The notes under the pieces: generated by a model
What the model saw: only the letters and a program-made list of their open reading frames with translations
Told to the model about the DNA's origin: nothing
Database searches by the model: none
Assembly: GCF_032854445.1 (NCBI RefSeq)
Contig: NC_088300.1
Location: 78,409,084 to 78,473,083 of the forward strand
Direction: 5' to 3'
DNA from: Liolophura sinensis
Lineage: Eukaryota > Mollusca > Polyplacophora > Chitonida > Chitonidae
Length of the DNA: 64,000 nt
Position numbers and translations under genes: made by a program
Shown here: in pieces, positions 1 to 13,925 of the stretch
Layout of the letters: each line of letters begins with the position of its first letter
How positions within the stretch are numbered: position 1 is the first letter of the stretch

Positions 1-1856
1 TGTTGCATGATTTTGACGGATTCATCAATTTTAAAAGGCCCTGTGAATGTCTGATTAGTTTCTATCAGTAAAACTTAAGTACATCACTTCTAGTAAAGTA
101 GAAGTAGAAGCTGATCAGTTACATAATTTGATGTACTAACTTATGCCACCCTTACACTAGCTCTAGACTACAGCACAGCTATGATTTTCTTCTTTACCTA
201 GATTATTCTTAACCCTTACATAATATATGCAGTTTGAACAAGCAAATATCTGATTTGGATTCCACTAAAACCGCCCTATAAATCTATATTTAACGCTTTG
301 TAGGCCAGCAGGCAATACCCCCATTACCCATTTAGCCTTATCAGAGCCTGGTACAATGCCACATACATTCTGAGGGGCCTGGTCAAGCTAGCCAGAGACT
401 TTACCCTTCAACTCATTTATCAGCAAACTAGGCTGGAGCCAGGACTTACAACACTGGCTGTAACAGCCTGTGGCTAACTTACCCCCTACAGTACAGAAAT
501 ACATCCCCTCTCTAATACTCATATATCATCCCACTGTGTCAAAGAGTTCCTTCAGAAGCCATTAAATACTTGAAAACACTTCCTTGGATACAATCTCCCT
601 AGTATCTTGCTACTAGAGAAAAAAAAACGCCTATTGAGAAGATTGAAAACTGTTGGTCATTAGTGTTCCATGAGGTAGGGGAGAGATGCTTCAGCTGTGA
701 CAATGTGGGCTGGTTCTCCTAGAATCTGACAAAAAGCCTGATCTCATGACAGGGTTTGTCCACTATGCCCTCACTATATTGGCCTCCATGACCAAATCAT
801 GTTAACATGGCAATATCACACAAGCAGTATATATTAACATAGGACATGGGACTAGCAATGCTCGATCCAAAGACTACCACTTGGCAAAAATATGACAAAT
901 GCAATTTGTATTCAATCTTAATCAAACTGTGATTTCAGTGCTGTTTCACATATGTTTTAATACAAAGAAAATAACTCATTGTGATTCAGTCAATCAGAGA
1001 TCAAGCTGGTTAATGAAATGTACAAAAGACCTTTCTAAATCTCAGCATAGCTTTGATAAAATCATATGATGGGGGGATATTTCTTACAGTACTTAAAATA
1101 CAGTAATATTGGTGCAGATAACTACACGGTTGCAATCTGATCTGCGTGTACAAAGATAAAAAACACCCACAGAATGTCCAATACAGTTCGTGAATACAGA
1201 TAAGGCTCTCCAGCCAAATTGGCAACTCCACTTGATTCCTGTAAAATCCTTATAATCAGGCAGTCAAATTACATGTAATCATTAATTATTTTTTCTGACC
1301 TATGATAATACTGAGATAGAGTACCCAGAGTGTACAACACAAAGGTCATACGGAAAGTGATAAGAAATTCCCCCAACATGTGGCAGTAATTCATGGTAAA
1401 AAACATTGCAATTAGGATCGTAAATGTAGAACAGTCATTTCAACTGGTTAAATGCACTACTACTCCATAATGCACCACAACGAGCACGTATAAAAATGCT
1501 GCAGTGTGACAACAACACACATCCTTTACATGAGCACCCAATCCATGTCTAATGGATGAATCTATCACCAGCACATTTGACAGTCCAATCACGTGCCTCA
1601 CACCAATTACAAACTCGGTTACCTCCCCTGTGAGTTGGGTTTCTTCATACATTTTCAATTGGCAATTTCAAATTGGCATTATCACTTATTGCCATCCTGG
1701 TCTTCCCAATGGAGACCTGTACAACGTATTTGGCTACACATACACATGGTACATGTAAAACAATGCACAACTATTACTTACATGTATACAGTATACAGCG
1801 ACATAATAGCCAAAAACATTCCATATTTCACTCTGGTTTGTCTGCTGCCTTAAACC
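1..1856. other. Non-coding stretch, probably MARCHF5 intron
   Basis: No supported exon, RNA gene or repeat. I looked for the C-terminal MARCHF5 exons on the minus strand without success. Confidence 0.5.
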
Positions 1857-2045
1857 AGGGGTTAGTCAGGTACTAGCAACATCTAACAGGCATGTTATAC
1901 TTTAGTCAGGGGTTAGTCAGGTACTAGCAACATTTAACAGGCATGCTGTACTTTAGTCAGGTACTAGCAACATTTAACAGGCATGCTGTACTTTAGTCAG
2001 GGTTAGTCAGGTACTAGCAACATTTAACAGGCATGCTGTACTTTA
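1857..2045. repeat. Short tandem duplication, about 50-bp unit, four copies
   Basis: Four head-to-tail copies of GTTAGTCAGGTACTAGCAAC plus an ACAGGCATG-containing segment. The third copy lacks the GGGTTAGTCAG junction, giving a shorter unit. Confidence 0.85.
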
Positions 2046-5023
2046 ATCACATAATGCGAATCCAGGTTTGAAAGTGAACACTACATGTAGCCAACATATA
2101 TACATGTAAAAACAAAATTTTTCTATCAAACATTGAAAACCTGGCTGACATTAGACAGGTAAAATATTTCAGAATTATTTATTTGGTCACATTAGACCAA
2201 AAATAGTACTCAGCCATCATTCATTGTAGTTGTCACATATGTTAGGTTGCTTCTACTTGGCTGTCTGAAAGCAAGCCTCAGTGGCTGCAAGTTAATGCAA
2301 GCAGGTCTCAACATCATTAATTATCATGATACTGATATTTTTTCTATTGCTATCAGTGGACCATTCCCCCATGCTCCCCCAAAAGTGATGCACACAGGAC
2401 CTGATCTATACAAGGTTGAATTGGCACAACTGTTGTGTATTATCACACGATGTTAATCAGTTTTCCTGTGGCCAGCCCACTGCATACATCACCAAATGTA
2501 TTGATGCTTTGGGCTACATAAATGCTCATGATTAGCAGCGCCTCCAAATGGCACAGCAATTAGGCACTCTATGGTAACCACAGAGCTAATGAAGGGAAAG
2601 GCGACATTGGAGGGGCATCATGGTCAGGAGGGGTGAGCAGGAACGGAGAGGGGGGGGGGGGAGGGAGAGAAATGTGGAGCATGATAGATTGAACAGGAGC
2701 AAACAAATCGGAGGTTTTCAGAGACAGGCTCAGTCTGTGTAGAGCATTACACAGTAATTAAAGAACAATGAAGAGCACTTTAACTGCACCTAGCAGTACC
2801 TGGATTCTGCCATAATGGCCTGCACCTATCAGATTTCTACCTCTGATTGGCAAAAAGTCACAATAACTGATGGAGCAAAATAAAAAAATCTTCTACAATG
2901 CACAATGCCTGGTGGATATGATCGCTTGTGGTGACATCCCTGCCTCGCCTGCCATTGGCAGTGTGCCTGTAGGCAAGGTGGCAGGATAATGGCAGAAACT
3001 TCCACATGGCCACAACTGATGGATAGAGTACTTTTTCATGTAAACAAGTCATATTAACCAGGCTCAGATATGCTTCAGCCAGGTCGCTTGACTTGATTCA
3101 CCTCTTTGACCAGCCTTGCACCACTTTCTAGACCAACTCCACACCAAAAAGGCCATAGGCCTCCAGTAAAATACAACCATGTGTCAGATCCCTCTTTGAT
3201 CACAATGGCACAGCATATTGTACCCTAAACAGCTGATACATCTACAATGATCCCTGCTGTCCATGTGAATCTGGTCCAGTAATATCAGAATCCTGAAGTT
3301 ATTAACAGATGTAAACTTCTGCCTACACTACCCAGAACAGATCTGTCAACTGTCAGCTGTCAACTGTACACCATAAGTACACCAATTCCTCCAATTTACT
3401 CTCAGCCTCTCATGCAAACACAAATAAGTTGTTCATATAAAAAAAATCAAAACAGCTTTCAATTAAAACTTAATAATGCATGTAACACAAAACTGCGAAA
3501 ACTTGGCAGGACAATTTTTTCTTCTTAATTCTGTCAAAATTAAATTATTACAATTAATACACTAGATGTGAAGCTGTTTTGTATTACTGCTGTCAATCCA
3601 CAAGAAGTAATTAATGCAGACTGATCTATTAACACAGCTATTTAGTAACGAGGCCACGAGCTGATGGAGAGATAGAAGCTAAACAATATATTTATTACAG
3701 GCCTTTCCTTACCCACATGATGTCAAATGTATGGATGGTTTTAAAGGAGGAGAAAACATAAAAATGATGCCAAAATCAGATGAAAGAGCATCGAAATTTA
3801 TTTACAAATATGACCTTTAATATTTTTTTGAATTTTTTTTTTCAAGAGAAAAGGGTATTTGAAAACATTTTGTATGGTGGGTATTTCGGACCAGCTTTTG
3901 GTATTTATCATTGTTGCATAATAATGTTCTAAATAAGAATGTGATGCTTGTGTAATTTATTTGAATGTAAATTTGTTGTTTATATTGAAACATATGCATT
4001 TAACCTAAATTATGATCAAATTTATGAACACATTAAAAATATAAATTTGATCCAAATTGAGGTTTAATACATTTGTTAGCTGAAAAGAACAAATTCTAGT
4101 TATTAAACCTGTGTTACATCCTCATTTACAACATTATTAAACAAAGACTATAAATACTAAAAGGTGGTCCGAAATACCCACGATATAAAAATTATTTTCA
4201 AGTGTCTTTTTATCCTTTAGGAAAAATCAGAAAAAATACTGAAGACCACATTCAGGAATAACTTTTCGCACTCTTTCACCTAAACTTTATGTCATTTTCA
4301 TGTTTTCTCCACCTTTAAGTCAAGTTTCTATAAATACAAAAGACTGCTGGAGAAAAAATATGCCAAAAGGAAATGGGGTAAACTGCATGTGTGTGTGTAA
4401 GTGCTGGCCACATGTAACATGGAACAGACATGGGATGACAGCTATTCATTAATGGGAGTAATCAGGGAAATTGTTCTGGACCTGGAGGTCATAAGCTTCC
4501 TGTGGCGTGAGGATGAATGACGTCAGTATCTGTCACACACACACCTGCCCCACACTGAGTTAGCCACACAGAACAGGTGTGCTGACAAAGCCTGCATACA
4601 GGTACATGTACATCACACTTATCCATCTATGTTAGACTCAGCTGGACACTGATCCACATAAGCTGACCCTTAATTATCACACATGTCTACTGTCACCACA
4701 ATAAGCTCGCTGAAACATACACTGGAAAAATTAACAATAATAAAAGAGGATTCAAACCCCTAAATCCCTGGAGCACCACTATTAACTAAACACTGCCAAC
4801 ATTAATAGTCTGAGAGTCTGAGAGAAAATATCTAACCTTTTCAATTCGTTGTAGTAATATATTTAATTTTGCGGACTAATGCAAATACTTCCATGCTCAT
4901 ATTGCTTTTGTAGGTTTTTTTTTCTTCTGAATAAATAAAAATAAAAATAAAATACATAACACGGTATCCTAATTGTTTGGTTTTGGACATCACACTGCAT
5001 TGCCTAATAGGAAACTTGTAAAA
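2046..5023. other. Non-coding stretch, probably MARCHF5 intron
   Basis: AT-rich unique sequence; only the G12 tract stands out. Short open frames here lack any protein-like pattern. Confidence 0.5.
2646..2670 (+). repeat. G12 tract in a purine-rich stretch
   Basis: An uninterrupted run of 12 G (2650-2661) with flanking GGAGGGG, AGGGAG and GAG motifs; a candidate G-quadruplex or slippage site. Confidence 0.8.
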
Positions 5024-5890
5024 CTCCTTCCCACTTGTATCAAGACGGTTCCCCAGTCGTGAACTCATTAATTCTTCCCTTTATTACGTCACAATTATGG
5101 GTGCATGTGCGCTCATAAAGCTCCTTCCCACTTGTATCAAGACCGTCCAAAGCTGAGAACTCATTAATTTTTCCCTTCATTACATCACAATTATGGGTGT
5201 ATGTGTGCTCATAAAACTCCTTCCCACTTGTATCAAGACCGTCCAAAGCTGAGAACTCATTAATTTTTCCCTGCATTACATCACAATTATGGGTGCATGT
5301 GCGCTCATAAAACTCCTTCCCACTTGTATCAAGACCGTCCAAAGCTGAGAACTCATTAATTTTTCCCTGCATTACATCACAATTATGGGTGCATGTGCGC
5401 TCATAAAACTCCTTCCCACTTGTATCAAGACCGTCCAAAGCTGAGAACTCATTAATTTTTCCCTTCATTACATCACAATTATGGGTGTATGTGTGCTCAT
5501 AAAACTCCTTCCCACTTGTATCAAGACCGTCCAAAGCTGAGAACTCATCAATTTTTCCCTGCATTACATCACAATTATGGGTGCATGTGCGCTCATAAAA
5601 CTCCTTCCCACTTGTATCAAGACCGTCCAAAGCTGAGAACTCATTAATTTTCCCCTGCATTACATCACAATTATGGGTGCATGTGCGCTCATAAAACTCC
5701 TTCCCACTTGTATCAAGACCGTCCAAAGCTGAGAACTCATTAATTTTTCCCTTCATTACATCACAATTATGGGTGTATGTGCGTTCATAAAACTCCTTCC
5801 CACTTGTATCAAGACCGTCCAAAGCTGAGAACTCATTAATTTTTCCCTTCATTACATCACAATTATGGGTGTATGTGTGCTCGTAAAACA
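5024..5890. repeat. 96-bp minisatellite, nine copies, open in one minus frame
   Basis: The 96-bp unit (CTCCTTCCCACTTGTATCAA to GTGCTCATAAAA) repeats about nine times. As 96 is a multiple of three, the minus strand reads as a 283-residue ORF (5891-5040) of a 32-residue unit containing FSALDGLDTSGKEFYE and THNCDV. Copies form H-Y-K and R-C-Q variants in a repeating trio. Most differences between copies change the amino acid (H/R, Y/C, K/Q, N/D), so there is no sign of protein-level constraint. The last copy is diverged. It lies in the presumed MARCHF5 intron 4, on the same strand as that ORF. Coding status is doubtful. Confidence 0.9.
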
Positions 5891-6286
5891 TAGATATAAA
5901 AATGTGTTATAGAACAAGGTAAATCATCTTCATGCAATGTTTCCGGTGCAAAAAAATTACACTACAGTAATTGCATTACTGTTACATCCGACAGAAACCT
6001 AACCCTAAAGTACATTGTTCTTTACCTTCCGTACAGGTATGTCATGAACATTACACACCTGCTAAACTTACACACTGTCCATAGAAATGTGTAAAATCCA
6101 TGAACTTGTGTGTCGCCCCAGCCTTGCTAAATCACAGGATGGCTACAGACATTCACTGCATCCTCCCAGAGATTTCCACAAATCATTAAACCCTTCATCA
6201 TCTATTCGGACAGCATAAGGTGAGCTAATGATTCTGACCACAACTGCACCATTTGGATTCCTGTACTGCAGATAGAACAACAAACA

Positions 6287-6498
6287 CGCTCGCGCAGCGT
6301 AATGGCCCAGGAGTCTCTCACCAATGCGGTCACTGTGAGTTCAAGTCCAGCTCATGCTGGCTTCCTCTCCGGCCGTACGTGGGAAGGTCTTCCAGCTGTG
6401 CCCGGTTTCCACCCATCATAATGCTGGCTGCCGTCGTATAAGTGAAATATTCTTGAGTATAGCGTAAAACACTAATCAAATAAATAAATAAATAAATA
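6287..6498 (+). mobile_element. tRNA-derived SINE, 5'-truncated, with target-site duplication
   Basis: Starts inside the tRNA-like head (CGCAGCGTAATGGCCCAG), keeps the B-box-like GAGTTCAAGTCC, the middle with GCTGGCTTCCTCTCCGGCCG, and a 3' end AAATATTCTTGAGTA plus a TAAA repeat tail. It is flanked by an 11-bp direct repeat AACAACAAACA (6276-6286 and 6499-6509), which fixes the insertion ends. About 35 bp of the middle region present in the 21.35-kb copy is missing. Confidence 0.88.
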
Positions 6499-6509
6499 AA
6501 CAACAAACA

Positions 6510-9105
6510 TGGCTAATTACATGTACGAGTATAGAACACAAACCCCAACTAGGTATGGGCAATGGAGATTTCAAACAATAAAGTTACATGTACATAATGG
6601 AACAGGATGCACAATTCATAGAACTTGCAAAATTGCCAAATCTGCATGATTCTAAGTAAGACGATGTAGATGTATTCAACTTAATGTCCAGTTTCATCCA
6701 ATCTGGAGATAAAACAGTGTGGCAAACCTAAGGCAAACAACCAAGGTTATAATACTCTTGAAAAAGTATTCTCACATACAGTTACACATTGTAGATCAAC
6801 ATTTTTATGTAGATATAATCTGAAACAAACTTAACATATTTTTAAATGTTCACTCATATTTTTCAAGTCATTTTCCAACAAGGGGTGGGCAGTGTAAAAT
6901 AATTAGTGCTTTAACAAATACATTTTGTTGTCATTGTAATGCTGTTTTTGTACATAGCCTTTTCTGGAAACATGAATTGGAAAAATAAACAAAATAATTA
7001 AAACCTGCATCATTATATTGAAGTTTTTTTATGTTTCATCATAACAACAGGAAATTGAGGGAGTTGTTGATATTTTTAAGGCTTGCGAGGTGGATGAAAA
7101 ACCTCTAATAAAACCTGCTGTGCATAGAAATAGAGTGGTTAATGAGGGAAATAGCAGTGTATTATTGGGTTATTTGTTGTAATTAATTACAACTATTCAC
7201 ACTGTTTCAACAAAAAAGCTGTCAAGCTGGGTATTAAGTATCAAAAGGTCAGAAAAGTAAAGAGGAAAAATGCTTGAACAAAAAGTCAGATTCCAGGCAG
7301 AAATAACTCTCAAATATCCAATTTCAGCTGATCGATTTTTGCACGCAAACAGCAGACTTCAATATGCTGGGCATTGAAAAGCAAATGTGAATGGAGCCTA
7401 TCTAAACTGTTTAAAGCAATGAGGCGTAAAGCACTGCAGCATAATAAAGGCTCTTGTGTGCCAATCAAAAAGCTTTTGTGGGTTTATTTGAAGGCATGTT
7501 ATTTTTCCTTTATTGTGGCTAAAGGCAGCTGTAAGCCAGAGCATGTTAGTTGGATGAGGCAGGGGATTAAATCAATTGTTTTGACACGTCTTCATATCAG
7601 TGGTGCTCCAATTCCTCCTGCTGCCTTATTTCCTCTCTACAGCACAGCCAGCAACAGATTTGTGACGTTAAGCTCTAGCGACCTTGACGGAATCTTCACC
7701 CTGACTGAGACACTGGTGCACCTACAAACAATCGCTACAGTCCAGGTCGGGGGCAGCTACAGAAGCTGCATAAACAGCAGATTACAGTTAGAATCTCTCA
7801 CAAACAAATTGTTGCCTTGTTACCACAGGCATATCAATACATAGCTTTTCTGCAACAAACCACAGATTTGTAAAGCAGAACTCAACCATCAGAAACTAAA
7901 AACAAAAAAACCTGTAAACCGTTTTGCTGACAACCAATAGTACAAAAACAATTGTATTTCTGAGCAAAAAATAACTTTATGGTGGATGGAAAACTGCAAC
8001 ACTTAATGAAACTGTAGGTGGAAATATTCTGAGCAACATGGATCACCTTACAATGTGGTTATGATTATTAAATCATAAAATTTGCTGATCTACTGCTGAG
8101 GATTATTACGAAAATGACCTTCTATCTACGGGCAATAGTTGAGGTTTCTACTGAAGACTGGAAATGATTTGTCACACCCAAAACTCTTCACTGACTGGCC
8201 CTCTCAATGTAGCACTTCTGCTTTTCGTCCTTTAGCCACATGTCGCGTTGCGACATCATATTTCTGGTTCATATAACATGCATGGCGAATTTCCCCATAT
8301 TTATAGATCAGTTACCAGGCAAAGCCTAATGGCTCTGACCATTTAGGTTTCTTTCCACACCCTCTTTTGAAATAACTAAGCTTATATTATTTATTGTCTT
8401 GCAAGCTTTGCACTTAAAAAACAGCCACCTTGCACTTTCTGTGAACGTGTGACCAAGTAGATACTTGGTGTAACCATACATGAATGCCTAAAACCTCAAT
8501 TTGGCTTCAACTGGAACACTGTAAATGCTGACTGGCAGGCAGTGAAAATCTTAGGTACACATCAGGGAGAAAACAAAGAATAAACCAACACAAATCCATG
8601 GAAATTTTGCTATTATTTTTAAATGGCTCAAATATATTTACCTTTCACAAAGTATCAGCACCACCTGGGCAAGAGTTAACATTCAAAATTAATAATAAAG
8701 TTCGTAAGATATATCACGCAGATTGCATTATTACTTTTTAAAACTTTTGAATCATTTCAACACTGTATTAATATAGTGCAGGTACATTATAAGAGTCTGA
8801 TATTTACTGAAAGGCAATAATTTGAGCTAATGTTGGTAAATACAGAAAATTTTATCTGACGAATGTGTTTTTTTTGTTTGTTTTTTTTTAGGCCAAAAAT
8901 CTCCAGTATAACCTCTTTAACCACCAAATGAATATAGATGTTTTAAAAGACTGCTTCCTGTACATGTAGGTCTGACTACATCTATCTTTAATGCAGAGCT
9001 AAAAGATATTTATCTGTCCTGGGTGACTGTTAGACATATTAGAATCATCATAATACAATGTACAAGTGTACTTTCACCAATGCCAAACAGCATCCGTAGT
9101 TATTA
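6510..9105. other. Non-coding stretch, probably MARCHF5 intron
   Basis: Unique sequence. A 156-codon plus-strand open frame at 7374-7844 lacks an ATG at its stated start and any recognisable motif; I see nothing else. Confidence 0.5.
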
Positions 9106-9728
9106 AACTACATCCTTTGTCTTATACATAGCACCACTAAAAAAACTACACCTTTGGCCTTGTAAACAGCACAAGTCAAACTATACCCCTTTGTCTTACA
9201 AACTGCACCACTAAAACTACACCTTTTGCCTTATAAATAGCACCATTAAAACTACATCTTCTGCCTTACAAATTGCACCACTAAAACTACACCTATTGTC
9301 TCATAAATAGCACCACTAAAACTACACCTTTGGCCTTGTAAACAGCACCAATTAAACTAGACCCATTTGTCTTACACACTGCATCACTAAAACTACACCT
9401 TTTGCCTCACAAATTGTACAATTAAAACTACACCTTTTGCCTTACAAATTGTACCACTGAAACTATACCTTTTGCCTTACAAATTGTACCACTAAAACTA
9501 TACCTTTTACCTTACAAATAGCACCACTAAAACTAAACCTTTGGCCTTGTAAACAGCACCAGTTAAACTAGATCCCTTTGTCTTACACACTGCATCACTA
9601 AAACTACACCTTTTGCCTTACAAAATGTACCATTAAAACTACACCTTTTGCCTTACAAACTGTACCATTAAAACTACACCTTTTGCCTTACAAATAGCAC
9701 CAGTTAAACTATATCTTTTGCCCTATGA
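9106..9728. repeat. Degenerate minisatellite, about 35-bp unit
   Basis: About 17 diverged copies of a unit like ACTACACCTTTTGCCTTACA followed by AATTGYACCAYTAAA. It lies in the presumed MARCHF5 intron 4. Confidence 0.85.
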
Positions 9729-11057
9729 AGTACATGTAAGTGTAACAAGATTTTGAATGGCAAAGCCCAGAGCTTAATATGCACCCAGTTGTGAATAGGA
9801 CAGGTAGGCATTCAGGTGTTCCATGTCACTCCTGCAGCTAATCCTTGGGTGTCAGGAATACCATCGTAAAGGGGCAGGCTGGCAAACACTCTACTGTGGC
9901 CTCAACACTGTGGGATGGATTTCCATTATTGATTGATATCCCAGGTATAAATATAATCAACACCTGAATAGAAAGAACACACCATTAATGCAGTCGCAAA
10001 TGTATAGTGTGTTCAGTTCTCATTTATCATTCTGCTCTATATCAGAGATTGAAAGATTGCTGAAAAAAACTTTGCTTGTTGGCATCTTCCAGGTATAGAA
10101 CTACCCGAAGCCATGTCGCAAAATCATGAGTTCAGCCAGATATTAAACCAAACAGATTTGGTTTATATTGAACACATGCACATATATTAAATCCTACAAT
10201 TTGTGCTGGTAGTCAGGCATATGAAGTATCTACATTTTCATTTCTTAATAACTGTGAGATAATACTGTATTTGTTTGGTGATGAAAAAAAAATCCCAATT
10301 TATTTCTGAAATAGAAAAAGAACCCTCTAAGTTATCTGTTGTTTAACACTGATCTGATGTAAATTGGTTTGTAACTGGCTTGTAAACTGAAAATGATGGA
10401 AATGGATAAATTTCACAAATTTTAAATTGGTATCAGCATCAGAAACCAGAGTACTGGTATTTAGAAGGGCTGCTCATCATAGCAGAGATATCCAACATGC
10501 AGAATAACTGCACAACCAGGCTATTTGGAAAAATTACACAAACATTTTAAGTCTACAAGTACTGGTATTTAATACGAGAGAAAGCAGACATAAGCTAACT
10601 TTCCATAATTCTTTACTTCCTGAAAATTTCTCTGACATTTGACAAGTGCTAAAAATCCTGTTTTGGTAATGAACCAGGCACCTTTGTGCAGCAAGCATAC
10701 CAATGACTTGATTACTTTCACTAAAGGTCATCACATGGTGTTGTTTAATCTTTCAACCTGAAATGTTGAATGTTTGTACTGACTTAAGTCAGACATTCAT
10801 AAAATTCAAAATACCAAATGATTACCACGAGACAAAAGACAACAAGGCATCATTTTTTCCACTGCTGTATAGGCATCATTTTTTTCCACTGCTGTATATC
10901 TAAATGTTAGTTGAACCTTAGCTTAATATGAAGATGATCTTTCATAATCTTTTTCATTCGCATCTTTTGTTAATTCCAAAAATTTCATACATACTTATTT
11001 CTTTAACTGAGCATACATGACTGTATAATGTGAAATAAACAGTCAGTCTCATATTTA

Positions 11058-11112
11058 CTTTTCTGACTGGTGTTTTATCCTGACTGTACTTAAGAATATT
11101 TGAGTTCAAGGA
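11058..11112 (-). mobile_element. Possible SINE 3' relic
   Basis: CTGACTGGTGTTTTATCCTG, ACTGTACTTAAGAATATTTG resembles the reverse complement of the SINE 3' end without its tail. Short and uncertain. Confidence 0.4.
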
Positions 11113-11174
11113 TAAAAGTTTGGGCACCCATACAAACCATTCAAGTGCTCAGTAGGGTTGACAAGAGAGTTCCA

Positions 11175-12469
11175 CATGTCTGCTGGATCTAATATCAAGC
11201 CACACTGTTATGTCTGCTGGATCTAATATCAAGCCACAATGTTATGTCTGCTGGATCTAATATCAAGCCACACTGCTATGTCTACTGGAAATAATATCAA
11301 ACCAAACTGTTATGTCTGCTGGACGTAATATCAAGCCACACTGTTATGTCTGCTGGATCTAATATCAAGCCACACTGTTATGTCTGCTGGATATAATATC
11401 AAGCCACATTGCTATGTCTGCTGGATCTAATATCAAGCCACACTGTTATGTCTGCTGGATCTAATATCAAGCCACACTGTTTTGTCTGCTGGATCTAATA
11501 TCAAGCCACACTGTTTTGTCTGCTGGATCTAACATCAAGCCACAATATTATGTCTACTGGAAATAATATCAAGCCAAACTGTTATGTCTGCTGGACATAC
11601 TATCAAGCCACACTGTTTTGTCTGCTGGATCTAATATCAAGCCACAATGTTATGTCTGCTGGATCTAATATCAAGCCACACTGCTATGTCTACTGGAAAT
11701 AATATCAAACCAAACTGTTTTGTCTGCTGGACGTAATATCAAGCCAAACTGTTTTGTCAGCTGGATCTAACATCAAGCCACAATATTATGTCTACTGGAA
11801 ATAATATCAAGCCAAATTGTTATGTCTGCTGGACGTAATATCAAGCCACACTGTTTTGTCTGCTGGATCTAATATCAAGCCACAATGTTATGTCTGCTGG
11901 ATCTAATATCAAGCCACACTGCTATGTCTACTGGAAATAATATCAAACCAAACTGTTTTGTCTGCTGGACGTAATATCAAGCCAAACTGTTTTGTCAGCT
12001 GGATCTAACATCAAGCCACAATATTATGTCTACTGGAAATAATATCAAGCCAAATTGTTATGTCTGCTGGACGTAATATCAAGCCACACTGTTTTGTCTG
12101 CTGGATCTAATATCAAGCCACAATGTTATGTCTGCTGGATCTAATATCAAGCCACACTGTTTTGTCTGCTGGATCTAATATCAAGCCACAATGTTATGTC
12201 TGCTGGATCTAATATCAAGCCACACTGCTATGTCTACTGGAAATAATATCAAGCCAAACTGTTATGTCTGCTGGACGTAATATCAAGCCACACTGTTTTG
12301 TCTGCTGGATCTAATATCAAGCCACAATATTATGTCTACTGGAAATAATATCAAGCCAAACTGTTATGTCTGCTGGACGTAATATCAAGCCACATTGTTA
12401 TGTCTGCTGGATCTAATATCAAGCCACACTGTTATGTCTGCTGGATCTAATATCAAGCCACATTGTTAC
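11175..12469. repeat. 34-bp minisatellite with 238-bp higher-order repeat
   Basis: About 38 copies of a 34-bp unit (TGTCTGCTGGATCTAATATC plus AAGCCACACTGTTA). Variants (CTACTGGAAATAAT, GGACGTAAT, CAGCTGGATCTAAC) recur in the same order with period 238 bp (7 x 34): CTGCTATGTCTACTGG falls at 11681 and again at 11919. Confidence 0.93.
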
Positions 12470-12734
12470 ATAAATGTATACACATTCCTATGAAGGTTTT
12501 CTAAAACAATTTCATGCAAAACGAACGAATTATTTTCAATTTATCTTTTCATCCTGAATTTTAATTTCTTTTTCAACCTTGTTAGGCACCCAAACTATAA
12601 TGTAGACATGTAGTTTAAATCCTCTTTGTCAGGTTCAAAATCATCCTAGGCCCTATACCTGTACGAGAAGGTAAGAAGCCAAGTTTGTGGAAGGAGCAAA
12701 ATCAACCCACAAGAAATCACCGCAGGATGCCAGC

Positions 12735-12995
12735 TCCTGACAAACCTCCTGACCAGCCTCCTAACAATCCTCCCAACAAGCCTCCTGACAAACCTCCTGA
12801 CAAGCATCCTGACAAACCTCCTGACAAGCATCCTGACAAACCTCCTGACAAGCCTCCTGACAAACCTCCTGACAAACCTCCTGACAAGCATCCTCACAAA
12901 CCTCCTGACAAGCCTCCTCACAAACCTCCTGACAAGCCTCCTCACAAACCTCCTTACAAACCCCTGACAAGCCTCCTCACAAACCTCCTGACACA
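12735..12995. repeat. 12-bp minisatellite CCTCCTGACAAR
   Basis: About 21 copies of CCTCCTGACAAA/G with occasional CATCC and CTCAC variants. Both strands are open (PPDK repeats on plus, arginine/valine- or cysteine-rich on minus) simply because the unit is a stop-free multiple of three. Not treated as a gene. Confidence 0.93.
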
Positions 12996-13925
12996 GAGCC
13001 ACAGCCAAACCAGCAGGCACTCGCATGAGCTCATTTCCAGCTGTATATATAAGTTTAAGTTACACAAATAAGCCAGTAAGGGCCAGCTGTTTAGCAGACA
13101 AACACACAAATGAATGGACAGACCTGCCTGTCATACATGACATAAACAATATCAATCAGTCTTTCACACTAATGGCCAAAAAGTTTTCAAGGCTACTTTT
13201 ACTTAAAGGTCACTTGATGAAGAGCCAACATAAATATAATGTACTAGTGTGTGTTCAATACTGACGTTTTATGGAGTTTTAAACCTTACTTTATGTAATA
13301 CAATGATCACTTCATTTGATTACAAGAAATCTTCCCAGTAAATCCTTTCCTACTTTATTTAATTAAATTATTCAATTCCCCCATAAAATAAGTAATAAAA
13401 CTTTGAAATAAGATTCTTTTTCTGGCTGGTCATCACACATACAGGTTTTTAGAGACTGGATAGCTTATTTTATTTTATGAATTTTTATACCACTCTTTAT
13501 AGCCAGAAATGTAGCTATCACCTTTTAAAAATTCCCGAAGTTTATAATCAAAGTCGGGAAAGTTGAAGAATAAAGAGAAAAACCATCACTATAAAATGAA
13601 CAGTACTTAAAAAAAGGTGACATTAAATCTGGGGAAAAAGAATAATACTCAACATATAAATATGCTCCCCCAGCAAGTGGCTGAAGGGGGAAAAAAAAGC
13701 TCACCCAATAGACTAAGATGTATCTCATGGCAGCATTTTTATCCCTTGAATAGCTCAATTAGAAAGAATCTAAAATAAATGAAATTGCCCAATTGCAAAA
13801 GATTAATGAACGAACTTGGATCAAGGGTGCCAATAATTAATGGCAGGGGATGGAGAGATGAAGCTCTTGATGCATAAAGACAGGTCACAATTTATTGGGA
13901 AAGCGGAAAAAGATATTGCACCAAC
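12996..13925. other. MARCHF5: MARCHF5 intron sequence next to exon 4
   Basis: AT-rich unique sequence downstream of the exon 4 donor; nothing else recognised. Confidence 0.6.

Noticed and set aside
7374-7844. 156-codon plus-strand open frame
   Set aside because: The frame opens on TTG rather than ATG, shows no recognisable motif or splice context, and lies in a presumed intron of the opposite strand.
12646-13071. PPDK-repeat and cysteine/arginine-rich frames on both strands
   Set aside because: 12-bp minisatellite; simultaneous openness of both strands is expected from the unit.
1-13925. C-terminal MARCHF5 exons
   Set aside because: I looked on the minus strand for the expected GCPVPRIP, VNSNLQRTILGG and FKQQQYL segments and did not find them; they probably lie left of the window.
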